A stretch of DNA of 49,521 bases from Synechococcales cyanobacterium GL140_1_metabat_312 (GCA_025351345.1 JANXWB010000013.1:1-49521); one strand, 5' to 3'. Counted from the stretch's first letter, positions 8,563 to 17,362 are shown. The notes: generated from the sequence alone by a model not told the origin. Numbers and translations are program-made.

Positions 8563-10203
8563 TTAGTTAGGATTACGATCGATGCTATTAGTAAAATCTA
8601 AAATAGCCTGTTCCAGTTTTGGAGATAATTGAATTGGTACCGACCCAGAGCGAAAGTTTACATCCTGCTGTGGGAAAGGAATTTCGATTTGATATTGTTG
8701 AAAAACAGCTTCAATCATAAAATACAAATCGCTTTTAATTAACAATTGTCGTTCTGGTGTCGTAATCCAGACCAGTAATTCAAAATCTAGAGCACTATCG
8801 CCAAAGCCTTTGAATAATACCTGCGATGGAGGCGAGGACAAAACTTCGGGATGAGTCTGGACAGCTTCAATCAAAGCAGATCTGACTAAATTAACATCAG
8901 ATCCATAGGCAACACCTATGGGGAGATGCAGCCGAGATATAGGATTAAAATGACTCCAGTTAATCACCTCGTTATCGAGAAAATGCGAGTTGGGGAGAAT
9001 AATAGAAATTCGATCGAGGGTGCGAATTACGGTGCTACGGGCATTAATTTGTTCGACAGTACCCTTATAATCATTCACTTGAACAAAGTCACCCACCTGA
9101 ATCGGTCTCTCAAATAGTAAAATCAATCCACTCCCAAAGTCTTTAGCGATGTTTTGAAACCCAAACCCAATCCCAATTCCCAATGCACTAGCTAGAATGG
9201 TTAAGGAACTTAGATCTAGCCCCCAGACCTGGAGCAGGACGATCGAGCCAATGGCAATCAGGGCATATTTAACCAAAATCGAGATGCTCGCTTCTGCACC
9301 GCGACTCATGCCCATGACTTGTAAAATCCGCGTCCGCAAGATATTGGTCACGACTCCCGATAGGACAATGATGCCGACAAGAAAACCGAGTAGGATTCCT
9401 AAACTCGTAATCGAGTAAGACATCGGTCCCCGCGAAAAAATAGGATTAGTGAGGCTAGAAATCAAGCTGGCGGTAAAATCGTAGCTCCACTGTCGGGTGA
9501 GGGGAAATAGATTGGTTATATAGAGCAACGCGCTCGTCCACATTGCCACTCGCACCAAAAATAGCATTAATTTGAGTGATACATTAATCGATTGAAGTTC
9601 TCCCTCGGTGCCTGTGGCGGGTAGTCGATGCACTCTACGCGTAATTTGCTTCCAGATTTGCCCCAATACCCAGTGCAATGCGATCGCGATGAACATTAGT
9701 CCTACGGCTAGTACAACCATTTGTCTAATTACTTCTGGGCGACGTTCTTGTTGAGCTTGGACGATCGCCGCCTGAAGTTGATTTATCCAGATCGTTGCTT
9801 GCTCGGTGGGCGTTTGAGAGTTGATCGTGTCATTCTGGGTAACGGTAAGCAAATAGCGATCGTTAACAGTAATTGTCGGGACTTCATTACGCAGTTCGAG
9901 TTTGACTTGAGGCAGCTGTTTTGATTCAACGGCAGCTTGGAGTTGGGTATTAATCCAGTCGGTCCGTTCGCTGGCTTTTAGCTGTGTAGAACTAGTGATT
10001 TGAAAAATTTTCCGACTGTCAACGGTTACAGCCGCACGATCTAATGTCCCTTGAGCTAATGTCCCTTGAGCTAATGTCCCTTGTGCAGGTACGAAGATCG
10101 CAGAGAAGAGAATTGATAGGAGTACCAGTATCCCGATCTGGATCGATCGAAATCGAGACAGAAATCGAGATAACTGTAGCTTAGCGCGAGGAAAATTGAG
10201 CAT
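8563..10203 (-). CDS. MscS-family mechanosensitive ion channel with periplasmic N-terminal extension
   Basis: From the ATG at 10203 this is a 546-residue protein; a TTG at 10233 would add ten residues, and neither start has a clear ribosome binding site. A basic start and hydrophobic stretch (about 20-45) look like a signal peptide. A periplasmic region follows, then several membrane helices. The MscS core shows the Gly/Ala-rich pore helix (LASALGIGIGFGFQNIAKDF, about residue 345), the beta-domain (RPIQVGDFVQV, ARSTVIRTLD, IILPNSHFL) and the alpha/beta cytoplasmic cage. It resembles the larger MscS relatives rather than minimal MscS. Its role is to release solutes on hypo-osmotic shock. It is alone on its transcript, within a block of channel genes. 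Confidence 0.9.
   Translation of the reverse strand: MLNFPRAKLQLSRFLSRFRSIQIGILVLLSILFSAIFVPAQGTLAQGTLAQGTLDRAAVTVDSRKIFQITSSTQLKASERTDWINTQLQAAVESKQLPQVKLELRNEVPTITVNDRYLLTVTQNDTINSQTPTEQATIWINQLQAAIVQAQQERRPEVIRQMVVLAVGLMFIAIALHWVLGQIWKQITRRVHRLPATGTEGELQSINVSLKLMLFLVRVAMWTSALLYITNLFPLTRQWSYDFTASLISSLTNPIFSRGPMSYSITSLGILLGFLVGIIVLSGVVTNILRTRILQVMGMSRGAEASISILVKYALIAIGSIVLLQVWGLDLSSLTILASALGIGIGFGFQNIAKDFGSGLILLFERPIQVGDFVQVNDYKGTVEQINARSTVIRTLDRISIILPNSHFLDNEVINWSHFNPISRLHLPIGVAYGSDVNLVRSALIEAVQTHPEVLSSPPSQVLFKGFGDSALDFELLVWITTPERQLLIKSDLYFMIEAVFQQYQIEIPFPQQDVNFRSGSVPIQLSPKLEQAILDFTNSIDRNPN
10041..10085. repeat. Three tandem 15-bp units inside the MscS-like gene
   Basis: The unit CTAATGTCCCTTGAG is present at 10041-10055 and 10056-10070, with a one-base variant at 10071-10085. 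On the coding strand it encodes a repeated AQGTL pentapeptide just after the signal-peptide cleavage region. Because the period is a multiple of three, changes in copy number would keep the frame. Confidence 0.9.
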
Positions 10204-10576
10204 CTTGAGGGTGGCAATGAGGATAGGATTCAATTGTCAGTCGATCTACCCAGACAATTTATCCAAACGATCGGTTTATAAATCATAGACTTACTCGATC
10301 GTTAAGTTAGACAAAGTTTAAAAACTTGGCACGTACAATTCATATCCGATCGATTGTTTCTGTCGAATCTGATTTCTTATTTAGGAGCAATTACGATAGT
10401 CCCATCAAATTATAATTCCCTCAAACTATTATTCAGATTTTTAGGTTCTGGTTGGACAGTTAAAGTTGTTTAACTTCTTTCACAAAGAAAATTTAATGGG
10501 ATCAAACAATCGAACATTAGTTACTTAAAAACTCTCGATCGAGATAATCTCCGTCACGATGATTTTCTATGTTTCC
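10204..10576. other. Intergenic spacer, nothing recognised
   Basis: About 370 bases lie between the MscS-like gene and a small hypothetical gene. All frames are interrupted. Several CGATCG cores occur (for example near 10273, 10297 and 10350), but I see no RNA gene, coding remnant or strong terminator. Confidence 0.45.
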
Positions 10577-10825
10577 TTAACAGTAAAAATTACTTCGATC
10601 CAACCGTACTTCGCCATGATCGGGCACCCACGCCACCCAAACCTCAGGGGATTCCTGACAGAGCAGTAGGGCTTTATCCGCACTATATTCACTGGGAAGC
10701 TCGATCAAATTAACCCACGAGTCACGACTATAGGTAATATGGCAAACAGAATTCTGGTTTAGGGTGGGTAGATTCAGAGCCTCTGACACCAAAGGACGGA
10801 TTCGATCGATCGATTTCGCTAGCAT
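10577..10825 (-). CDS. Small conserved-type hypothetical protein
   Basis: This is a soluble protein of 82 residues without membrane segments. I choose the ATG at 10825 because GGAGG stands about seven bases before it; the earlier in-frame ATG at 10840 has AGGA directly against it, which is poor spacing. The second half has regularly spaced acidic and Trp residues (ESPEVWVAWVPDHGEVRLDR) and ends in NFYC. I do not recognise the family. It stands alone, with spacers of more than 200 bp on both sides, so it has its own promoter. Composition and the good start make a real gene likely. Confidence 0.6.
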   Translation of the reverse strand: MLAKSIDRIRPLVSEALNLPTLNQNSVCHITYSRDSWVNLIELPSEYSADKALLLCQESPEVWVAWVPDHGEVRLDRSNFYC

Positions 10826-11109
10826 AGTCTGCCTCCACATTCCTAAAAGAAATTGCTTGAGCTAACTTATTCTATTAAACAAGTTAGGAAAAAGTTGCAA
10901 AGTTTTTAACTTTCTGTATCCAACGATACTGTTTCTTGATTTAACTGGCTAGTTTTTTTGCATAAGTTTACAACCGCGTCCTCCTGGTATTTTGATGCTG
11001 TTTAAATTTCTGGTTATTTTTCATACACTAGAGGTAACCATCTAGACGGACATATATCAGACGATTACCGTTCTACCCAATGCTTAGTGTAGGGAAATGA
11101 TTGTTAGCA

Positions 11110-11385
11110 TTAAATTACTGGTATGCGAGTCTCTGCACAAAGATCTCTGGCTGCCGTACCTAAAGCAAATGTACACAGGATTGATGCCCAATAAAATAGT
11201 TCTCTTTTAGCGGTATTAATTGAGTGCATTGCTAATGTTTTTTCACTTGTGTACCACAACCCAAAAATTGCAGATAATAGGATACTAAGAACGATCGTAA
11301 TTGTGATTATTTTCACCCCAAGATCATCCGCTAATCGATCGGTCATAACTACACCGACAATACCAGTGCAGTTCTTCGCCACCAA
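11110..11385 (-). pseudogene. Remnant of a COG4705-type membrane protein
   Basis: The 91-residue frame carries segments typical of the multi-helix COG4705 family: TDRLADDLGV, then a hydrophobic stretch, then LWYTSEKTLAMHSI, ELFYWASILCTFALGTAARD and AET. An intact member has about 250 residues with two such repeats. Here the N-terminal half is absent and the frame ends just after the AET motif, where a further helix is expected. The frame starts about 20 bp after the stop of the ClC gene on the same strand. The nearest possible start (ATG or GTG near 11385) falls in mid-domain. I read it as a fragment left by deletion. An active short protein is less likely but possible. Confidence 0.65.
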
Positions 11386-11406
11386 CCGCTAAGAGCGATC
11401 AACGGT

Positions 11407-14010
11407 CTAAGCTCCGCGAACGATGATCACCATCCGATCGCTGTTTTGGGAAATTGCAGCGGGAATATTACCATTGACTGCATGTTGTAAAATCCCAGCC
11501 CGACTAGCGCCCAGGACTATCGCATCACAGTTGTCGTCGTCCGCATAGTTCACGATCGCTGTGGAAATAGAACTAGCGTAAAGAGGCACTTTCCTAATGA
11601 CACTAGGTAAGGATAGACGAAGTAACGCCGCCGCTCGATTGAGTGTAGTGAGATTTGGATGCTGTTCCGCTGGGTTGAAGACTTGACAAAGACTGATGAG
11701 GGGCCGATCGCTCAATGTAGTCAGGGCGGGGAGGAGTGACAGTGCGCGTTGAGCATTCGGACCGCCAGCAAGGGGCACCAACCATCGATCGAATTTAGTC
11801 CGGCCATTACATTTAACCAGGATCGATTCACAAGCAGCTTTTTGAATCACGGCATCAACCACCGGACTAAAAATCCAATCGGGGGTCACTCTAGTACTGC
11901 CTTTCCAGCCCATTAGTGCTAGATCGATCCGCTCCGAGGCGATCGTCTCCAGCACAGTCGCGGCGAGATTATGGGCGACCCGAATTTGGGTGTGAATGGG
12001 AATTTGCCATGCCAATCCCAAACTCTTTGCCTTCTGAAGCAGTCGCTCACCGATCGTAGTTTTAATGCGGACTTCGACAAGAGATTTGTGGGCGGGCACA
12101 ACGATGACGTGCAATACCTCAATCTCATAATCACGACTACGGGCGATCGCGATCGCCATTTCGAGGAGTAATTGGGCCGTGTTGGGATTACTCAACAAGA
12201 CAAGCAATCTGCCTCTACCAATTTCTGGGGCGCGAGTTTGATAGATAATGTGTGAGCCGGGAGCGATCGGGCCAAGCAGATCCGCACGATCGTTGAGATA
12301 GGCCGCTTCGACCCGAATGATATCGCTGCGCGTGATAATCCCAACTAATTTACGTCGATCGACAATGGGTAGACTGCTAAGACTATAGCGATCGAGCAAA
12401 TGGAGAATATGGGCGAGACTATCATAGGGAGTTGCGGTAATCGGCGCAGGAGTCATTAGATCTGCGACTATGGCAAGATCGCCGCCGCGCTGCACCCGAT
12501 TTAAGACATCCCGATCGGATAATATCCCCACTAAACTGGCCTTTGCCATCACGGGGAAGGTATGGTGAGAAGACTCCGAGAAGAGCCTTAATGCCTCTGC
12601 CACCGTCATACTACTGGGAATAGTTTCAACTTGTCGCTGCATCACCTGAGTGGCAGTCAACTCCGTCCAGAGTGGCGTCGATGAAAGTCCATCCTCTAGA
12701 TGAATGCCATTAGCAGCCAGCAACAAATCGTACAGCGATCCAGTTTGCAGTCTATCCGCGACCAGATTTGCCGTGACAACGCCGATCATTAAGGGTAGGA
12801 CCAAATTAAAATCAGAAGTCATTTCAAATACGAGTATCACTGCCGTAATCGGTACCCGCGAAACCGCACAAAAAAACGCTGCCATACCCACATAAGCATA
12901 GGTAATCGGCGAGGCGGTTAATAACAGGTAGTGGGCTGAACTTCCCACCAGATAGCCCAACGCAGATCCTAGTGTCATTGAAGGAATCAGTAGTCCCCCA
13001 GGTGCGCCAGAACCCGCTACAAAGATAATTAAGCCAAACTTGATCGCGAATACCATCGCCACCATTTCCCAGTCGGCGTCCCCACTCAACAACAGATTTC
13101 TCAATCCCGCATTATCTCGAAAGACCAAGGGGAGCATAGCCAAAGCCAGCCCCGACGCTAGCCCCGCTAATCCGACGCGCCAAGGCAATGCCACGGGCAA
13201 AAACCGTCGATACCACGCCAGACTCAGCAACACGCCGCGATTAAATAAAACTCCTAAACTCCCTGCCAAAAGCCCCAAGAGTAAGTACCACGGGATCTCT
13301 GATACTGAAAAGCTATTGTGGATACTGCTACTTAGATGGGATTCAAAATTGAGATTCCAGCTTCGAGACCCCCCAATTCGGGCGACGGCTGAGGCCACAA
13401 AAGAGGCTAAGATGGCCGTGCCTAAGGTAATGCCTGATAGATCTTGGAGCAATTCTTCGACAACAAATAAGACACCTGCGATCGGTGCATTAAAAGCAGC
13501 GGCAACTCCAGCTCCAGCTCCAGCCGCAATCAGTTGGCGACGATGTTCGGGGGAAGTCGGGAACCAATGGCTGAGTTGATTAGCTAAGGCTGCACCGATT
13601 TGCACCGTGGGGCCTTCGCGTCCTAAGGGCATCCCAGCGGCAAGTATCAGTGTGGCACTGACCCACTTCACCACAGCCAATCGCAGCGTCAAGGGCATGG
13701 GGACTCTTGCCAATACTGCTTTCACCTCCGACATCCCACTGCCGCTCGCCCCAGGTGCGACGTATCCAGCCAGCCAGCCCGCTAATAGCCCTGCCACTAA
13801 CCCAATCGTTGGGAGTGATAAATAGGCGGGAACGATGCTAGTGATGTGCTGTCGCCAGCCGCCTAACCAGCCGATACTCTCGCCTAGCGCCATCGCTGCT
13901 AACCCAGAGACTAACCCAATTACACAAGCTTCGATCGCCGCTAGTCGTTTGGGACGCAAGAATATTTGGGCGATCTGATTTTGAAGCATTCTTCCGTTGC
14001 GAGTTATCAT
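11407..14010 (-). CDS. ClC chloride channel/antiporter with two CBS domains and tandem universal-stress domains
   Basis: This is an 867-residue membrane protein. The ClC core (about 20-440) has the selectivity-filter segments in variant form: GSGMSEVK at 90-97 instead of GSGIPEVK, GREGP at 130-134 with gating Glu132, and GAPGGLLIP near 335. The second proton-pathway Glu also appears kept (VVEELLQD near 187), which suggests Cl-/H+ exchange rather than a passive channel. Two CBS domains follow (about 455-575), probably for adenine-nucleotide regulation. The last 280 residues fold as two universal-stress-protein-like units (about 600-735 and 745-867). An internal Met at residue 8 could also be the start. 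It lies in the run of anion and osmotic channel genes and reads into the COG4705 remnant. Confidence 0.93.
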   Translation of the reverse strand: MITRNGRMLQNQIAQIFLRPKRLAAIEACVIGLVSGLAAMALGESIGWLGGWRQHITSIVPAYLSLPTIGLVAGLLAGWLAGYVAPGASGSGMSEVKAVLARVPMPLTLRLAVVKWVSATLILAAGMPLGREGPTVQIGAALANQLSHWFPTSPEHRRQLIAAGAGAGVAAAFNAPIAGVLFVVEELLQDLSGITLGTAILASFVASAVARIGGSRSWNLNFESHLSSSIHNSFSVSEIPWYLLLGLLAGSLGVLFNRGVLLSLAWYRRFLPVALPWRVGLAGLASGLALAMLPLVFRDNAGLRNLLLSGDADWEMVAMVFAIKFGLIIFVAGSGAPGGLLIPSMTLGSALGYLVGSSAHYLLLTASPITYAYVGMAAFFCAVSRVPITAVILVFEMTSDFNLVLPLMIGVVTANLVADRLQTGSLYDLLLAANGIHLEDGLSSTPLWTELTATQVMQRQVETIPSSMTVAEALRLFSESSHHTFPVMAKASLVGILSDRDVLNRVQRGGDLAIVADLMTPAPITATPYDSLAHILHLLDRYSLSSLPIVDRRKLVGIITRSDIIRVEAAYLNDRADLLGPIAPGSHIIYQTRAPEIGRGRLLVLLSNPNTAQLLLEMAIAIARSRDYEIEVLHVIVVPAHKSLVEVRIKTTIGERLLQKAKSLGLAWQIPIHTQIRVAHNLAATVLETIASERIDLALMGWKGSTRVTPDWIFSPVVDAVIQKAACESILVKCNGRTKFDRWLVPLAGGPNAQRALSLLPALTTLSDRPLISLCQVFNPAEQHPNLTTLNRAAALLRLSLPSVIRKVPLYASSISTAIVNYADDDNCDAIVLGASRAGILQHAVNGNIPAAISQNSDRMVIIVRGA

Positions 14011-14157
14011 CTTTCGGGTAAGGGAGTCGATAGGACGATCGAAAAATTAAGCTCTGCTACTGTATCAGCCATAAATCATCAGCCTTACATCATTAGCCCT
14101 AAATCGGCGACGTTCGTGACTTTTGAGCAAGTTTAGAGATCTCTGCGATCGATAGTT

Positions 14158-14645
14158 TAAGCCAATCTGTAGGGAAAAAAGATCTGATCCACCCGATCGG
14201 TTGCGATCGTCATTTCTGAAAGGTTGGTAAGGAAATTTGTAATTAAAATTTAGCGTGATAGCAGCGGCAAAAAGACAAGAACTAGAGAAATGCACCGCGA
14301 GTTTTCGTTCCGTCGAAGTACCAATCTTATCGGTACAAAATACATTCATACTACCAAAGTTTTCGATCGCGGGAAGTCATTTGACAATCACCTGATTTTT
14401 AGCTACTTGTTTCGCGCCAAGTATTTCAAATTCAGTTTGCTTTTCAGTCTGAGCTACTATTACGGTGGCCGTACTCCTGATTACATTAGTGCCTAAATAA
14501 ACCATATTAGTGCGATCGCTAAGCCCGATGTCAGCTGATACTTAAAATCAGACAGTCACCCGGAATACTATCACCTGCCTTTAGCAAAATAATATCACCG
14601 GGAACAACTGCCTCATTAGCAATATCTTGCCGAAGCTCTATCGAG
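14158..14645 (-). pseudogene. Decayed MgtA-like (P-IIIB) P-type ATPase
   Basis: Three pieces of one P-type ATPase appear in the right order. Piece one (14645-14531) is the actuator-domain segment VVPGDIILLKAGDSIPGDC, ended by TGA. Piece two (14520-about 14285) covers the stretch after the TGES loop (NMVYLGTNVIRSTATVIVAQ) and runs into the phosphorylation loop, LPAIENFGSMNVFCTDKIGT. Its phospho-Asp codon is at 14329-14331, and the family DKTGT has become DKIGT. A TGA at 14377-14379 stands where intact relatives have Arg after VIVK. Piece three, shifted by one frame, is FLPLLSR, a TAA at 14250-14252 in place of Gln, then ILITNFLTNLSEMTIATDRV from the sixth-seventh helix region. The TGES motif, nucleotide-binding domain and most helices are deleted. 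No functional protein is possible. Intact relatives transport Mg2+. Confidence 0.85.
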
Positions 14646-15048
14646 TATGGATAAATCGGACTAGTCTGACACCGAGCCAACCTAAGAGTGGGTATACAAT
14701 CAGGGCAATTAAAACATTAAGATCAAAAATATTCGCGCCATCACCCGTAACTGGGCTGACAAATAAAGTGGAAAATGGTGCAACGAACGGTGCCGACAAC
14801 ATTGCAATAAATTGGCTGACCGTATTTCGCGTATTGGCTCCCGATAAGCGTAGCAAAAAGCGCAGTCCAAGCAGAACTTCTAGTGATCCTACTAAAAAAT
14901 AAATACTACTAATGAGCCAGTTGAAGGTCGATCGGCTTTTGCCTGTGGCTAGACGATCTTCTTCCTGCTGAAGTCGAAAGGTTTCTTCTTCAGCCCGAAG
15001 CTCTTGTCGCCGCTCGTTATTTTGCTGCTCGTGAGAATCTGGTTTCAT
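14638..15048 (-). CDS. YggT-family membrane protein
   Basis: This is a 136-residue protein read from the ATG at 15048, which has GGAGA eight bases upstream; a longer frame to 15102 lacks this. A charged, Gln/Glu/Arg-rich cytoplasmic head (about 1-50, probably helical) is followed by two hydrophobic segments (about 55-75 and 108-130). Between them is the family pattern LGLRFLLRLSGANTRN-SQFI and a LSAPFVAPFSTLF block. YggT proteins are integral membrane proteins of uncertain role, linked to osmotic shock and, in cyanobacteria and chloroplasts, to thylakoid organisation. Its 3' end runs directly into the P-type ATPase remnant, with the stop at 14638, so its natural 3' flank has been lost. The C-terminus FIHTR itself looks normal. 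Confidence 0.85.
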   Translation of the reverse strand: MKPDSHEQQNNERRQELRAEEETFRLQQEEDRLATGKSRSTFNWLISSIYFLVGSLEVLLGLRFLLRLSGANTRNTVSQFIAMLSAPFVAPFSTLFVSPVTGDGANIFDLNVLIALIVYPLLGWLGVRLVRFIHTR

Positions 15049-15105
15049 AGGATATCTCCAAATCAATATCATTTGTTCACGATCGTACAATACACCAGAC
15101 AATTT

Positions 15106-15243
15106 TTAAGATAATTGCAATTCTAGCGTTGAAGTTCGACCATTTACCAGATGTACGGATTCTAGATGAAAGTCAACCCCAACGGCCTGGTGGTTAATCC
15201 GGGTAGAAATTGCGTCAACGGGAACACCCTGTCGCAAATGTGG
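15106..15243 (-). other. Protein-like open frame without a start, unrecognised
   Basis: A minus-strand frame is open from just after a TGA at 15244-15246 to a TAA at 15106-15108, about 45 codons. The translation (containing VPVDAISTRINHQAVGVDF and LVNGRTSTLELQLS) alternates polar and hydrophobic residues like the C-terminus of a real beta-rich protein. It has no ATG. I read it as the tail of a lost gene upstream of the YggT gene; the family is not identified. The rest of 15103-15340 shows nothing else firm. Confidence 0.3.
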
Positions 15244-15340
15244 TCAAATAAATCAAACTAATAAAAGTCCTGAATATCCGAACGACCTCTACTACTACAA
15301 AAAAATCAAATAAATAACAGCCTGCTATTAACCATCATAA

Positions 15341-16219
15341 TCAGGAAGTCACCATTGTCCCAATTCCCGCATCAGTAAAAATTTCCAACAACAACGAATG
15401 ATGTACCCGTCCATCAATAATGTGAGCCGCCTTAACTCCTTGAGCGATCGATCGAATGCAGCAAGTAAGTTTAGGAATCATTCCACCATTCACCGTACCG
15501 TCATCAATTAAAGTCCGCGCTTCATTAATCGACAATCGTGGAATCAAACTATCAGGCAATTTAGGATCCACCATTACACCGGGCGTATCAGTCAGCAAAA
15601 TCAACTTTTCCGCACCCATCGCCGCCGCCAACTCCCCTGCCACAGTGTCCGCATTAATATTGTAAGATTGCCCCGTTTCATCCGCTGCTACACTAGACAC
15701 CACTGGAATATGACCCGCCGCACTAAGAGTATCTATAATTCGTGGATTCATTAACGCCACATCTCCAACAAATCCCATCTCTTCTTGGTCTGAAGCTCGC
15801 GCCGTAATCAAATTTGCATCCTTACCACACAGCCCCACCGCCGAACCACCCGCCCGATTAATCAATTCAACAATCTCCTTATTCAATCGCCCAACCAAGA
15901 CCATTTCCACAATATCCATCGTCGGGCCATCAGTTACCCGCAATCCGTTTTTGAATTGAGGTTCAATATTTAATTTTGTCAGCCACACATTGATTTCTGG
16001 ACCGCCGCCATGGACAACGATCGGACGAATGCCCACCGATGCCATAAACACAATATCCCGAATCACTTGATCCTTTAGGGTGCCATCTTTCATTGCCGCC
16101 CCGCCATACTTAACCACAATAGTTCGGCCTGAAAACTCCTGAATGTAGGGCAGAGCTTCACTTAAAATTTTGACACGGACGGATGCATCAGATAGGCAAT
16201 TATCGAGGGAATTAATCAT
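15341..16219 (-). CDS. argB: Acetylglutamate kinase
   Basis: This 292-residue cytoplasmic enzyme phosphorylates N-acetyl-L-glutamate, the second and controlled step of arginine synthesis. It has the amino-acid kinase fold, with [11 protein letters not shown] near residue 36, [13 protein letters not shown] near 68, the [10 protein letters not shown] loop, [17 protein letters not shown] for nucleotide and substrate, and LLTDTPGVM. The N-terminal helix before the core ([18 protein letters not shown]) is the mark of the hexameric, arginine-inhibited type. In cyanobacteria that type is relieved by the PII protein, so PII control is expected by family. It is the last gene of a probable LapA-like-aroK-argB transcript, 78 bp after aroK. 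Confidence 0.97.
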   Translation of the reverse strand: MINSLDNCLSDASVRVKILSEALPYIQEFSGRTIVVKYGGAAMKDGTLKDQVIRDIVFMASVGIRPIVVHGGGPEINVWLTKLNIEPQFKNGLRVTDGPTMDIVEMVLVGRLNKEIVELINRAGGSAVGLCGKDANLITARASDQEEMGFVGDVALMNPRIIDTLSAAGHIPVVSSVAADETGQSYNINADTVAGELAAAMGAEKLILLTDTPGVMVDPKLPDSLIPRLSINEARTLIDDGTVNGGMIPKLTCCIRSIAQGVKAAHIIDGRVHHSLLLEIFTDAGIGTMVTS

Positions 16220-16297
16220 AATGATAAATATAAAAATTGTGTGTGTAATCTAGACTACTAGGTTGTGCGATCGGATGGATGGATTTGAATGATATTT

Positions 16298-16891
16298 TTA
16301 TTGGGCATGAAACGGCTGGACTTGATTGAGCTTGAGAATGGTGGCGTTTTCTTCTGCTTTTGCAATTAAAGCCGCATTCAAATCTACTAAGATCCGATCG
16401 CAAATTTCTTCAGGTGTTTCATGACCTGCGATTTTAATATGTAAATCAGCTTGAGAATACAAAGCCGATCGATCGGTAAAAAGAGCATTTAATTTAGACT
16501 CTAAATCACCTTTCAAAAGAGGTCGAGTCGTATCCTTTGCCAAACGTGCGGACAACACTTCAACAGGCACATCTAACCAAATAATAATTCCCGATCGTAA
16601 ATGCCCCCAATTTTCTGGAGTGACGACAATACCACCCCCCGTTGCAATCAATTTTCGGAGGTATGCCGACAATTCACGTAAGACCTGTGTTTCGAGTTGA
16701 CGGAAAGCACTCTCACCTGATTGCTCAAACAATTCCGTAACCGATCGGCCACTAACTTGTTCAATTAGCACATCGGTATCAAAAAATTGATGGCTCAATC
16801 GATCAGCCAAAATTGTACCGATCGTACTTTTTCCCGATCCCATCATGCCGATCAGATATATGTTAGTGCCTTGAAGATTAGGAAGAGACAT
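16298..16891 (-). CDS. aroK: Shikimate kinase
   Basis: This 197-residue enzyme phosphorylates shikimate at C3 in aromatic amino-acid synthesis. It has the Walker A GMMGSGKST (about 16-24), the shikimate-binding DTD near 39, GESAFRQLE near 59, the GGG motif in LIATGGGIVV near 83, and a lid Arg in TTRPLLKG near 120. The C-terminal tail of about 20 residues after the last helix is longer than in E. coli AroK but usual in cyanobacteria. It lies between the LapA-like gene (51 bp upstream) and argB, all on the minus strand. Confidence 0.95.
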   Translation of the reverse strand: MSLPNLQGTNIYLIGMMGSGKSTIGTILADRLSHQFFDTDVLIEQVSGRSVTELFEQSGESAFRQLETQVLRELSAYLRKLIATGGGIVVTPENWGHLRSGIIIWLDVPVEVLSARLAKDTTRPLLKGDLESKLNALFTDRSALYSQADLHIKIAGHETPEEICDRILVDLNAALIAKAEENATILKLNQVQPFHAQ

Positions 16892-16942
16892 GGGAGGTTT
16901 AGAAGAGATTTAAATTAGGTTAACAAATTAATCAATATCGTC

Positions 16943-17362
16943 TTAGTCCAGATCGTCCAGCGATCGCATCGGCGGCGTAATCACCCGAAACTCAGCATCA
17001 ACATCCGGCGCTTTAACCGTCTGAGGTTTTCCACCCCAATCATCACCATCCCATACCTCGCCAGTAGTCGGATTTGCCGCTTGCTGCTTCTCCCCAATCT
17101 CGTCATCCCACGCCTCCGAGACCGCCCCAGCAATTCCAGATTTCGTACTGCGCCCCCGGCTAATAGAAAGCAACACCGAAAAGGTCAAACTCAAACTAAT
17201 CCCAACCCCCAAAGACAGCAATATCCAAAGAGCGAGCGGGAGTTTTGGCAACCCAACACCTAGAAAAACCAAAGCCACCGCAGGCTCTAAGTTTTGCCAC
17301 AGAAAAACGCCGAAGAGGACGGTAAGCAACACAAGAAGAGTGAGAGGAATTGCGATCGGCAT
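16943..17362 (-). CDS. LapA-domain (DUF1049-like) membrane protein
   Basis: This is a 139-residue protein with two N-terminal membrane helices (about 3-22 and 40-65) separated by a short loop with the QNLEPAVALVFLG pattern of LapA-domain proteins. A soluble acidic tail rich in Trp-Asp-Asp pairs follows (VWDGDDWGGK) and ends in SLDDLD. The family is widespread in cyanobacteria and its role is unknown; E. coli LapA assists lipopolysaccharide assembly, which need not transfer. It is divergent from topA and precedes aroK, which it may be cotranscribed with. Confidence 0.75.
   Translation of the reverse strand: MPIAIPLTLLVLLTVLFGVFLWQNLEPAVALVFLGVGLPKLPLALWILLSLGVGISLSLTFSVLLSISRGRSTKSGIAGAVSEAWDDEIGEKQQAANPTTGEVWDGDDWGGKPQTVKAPDVDAEFRVITPPMRSLDDLD

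Noticed and set aside
13040-13579. A 179-codon open frame on the plus strand
   Set aside because: It lies wholly opposite the ClC gene, with a Ser/Pro/Thr-rich mix typical of an antisense shadow.
14065-14349. A 94-residue hypothetical gene on the minus strand
   Set aside because: Its first residues are the phosphorylation loop of the decayed P-type ATPase and the rest is out of frame with the remaining pieces. It is part of that pseudogene.
15206-15310. A plus-strand TPCRKCGQINQTNK frame, like the zinc ribbon of a TnpB transposase
   Set aside because: Only one CxxC is present, no second pair or upstream transposase words follow, and the opposite strand reads more like a real protein end.
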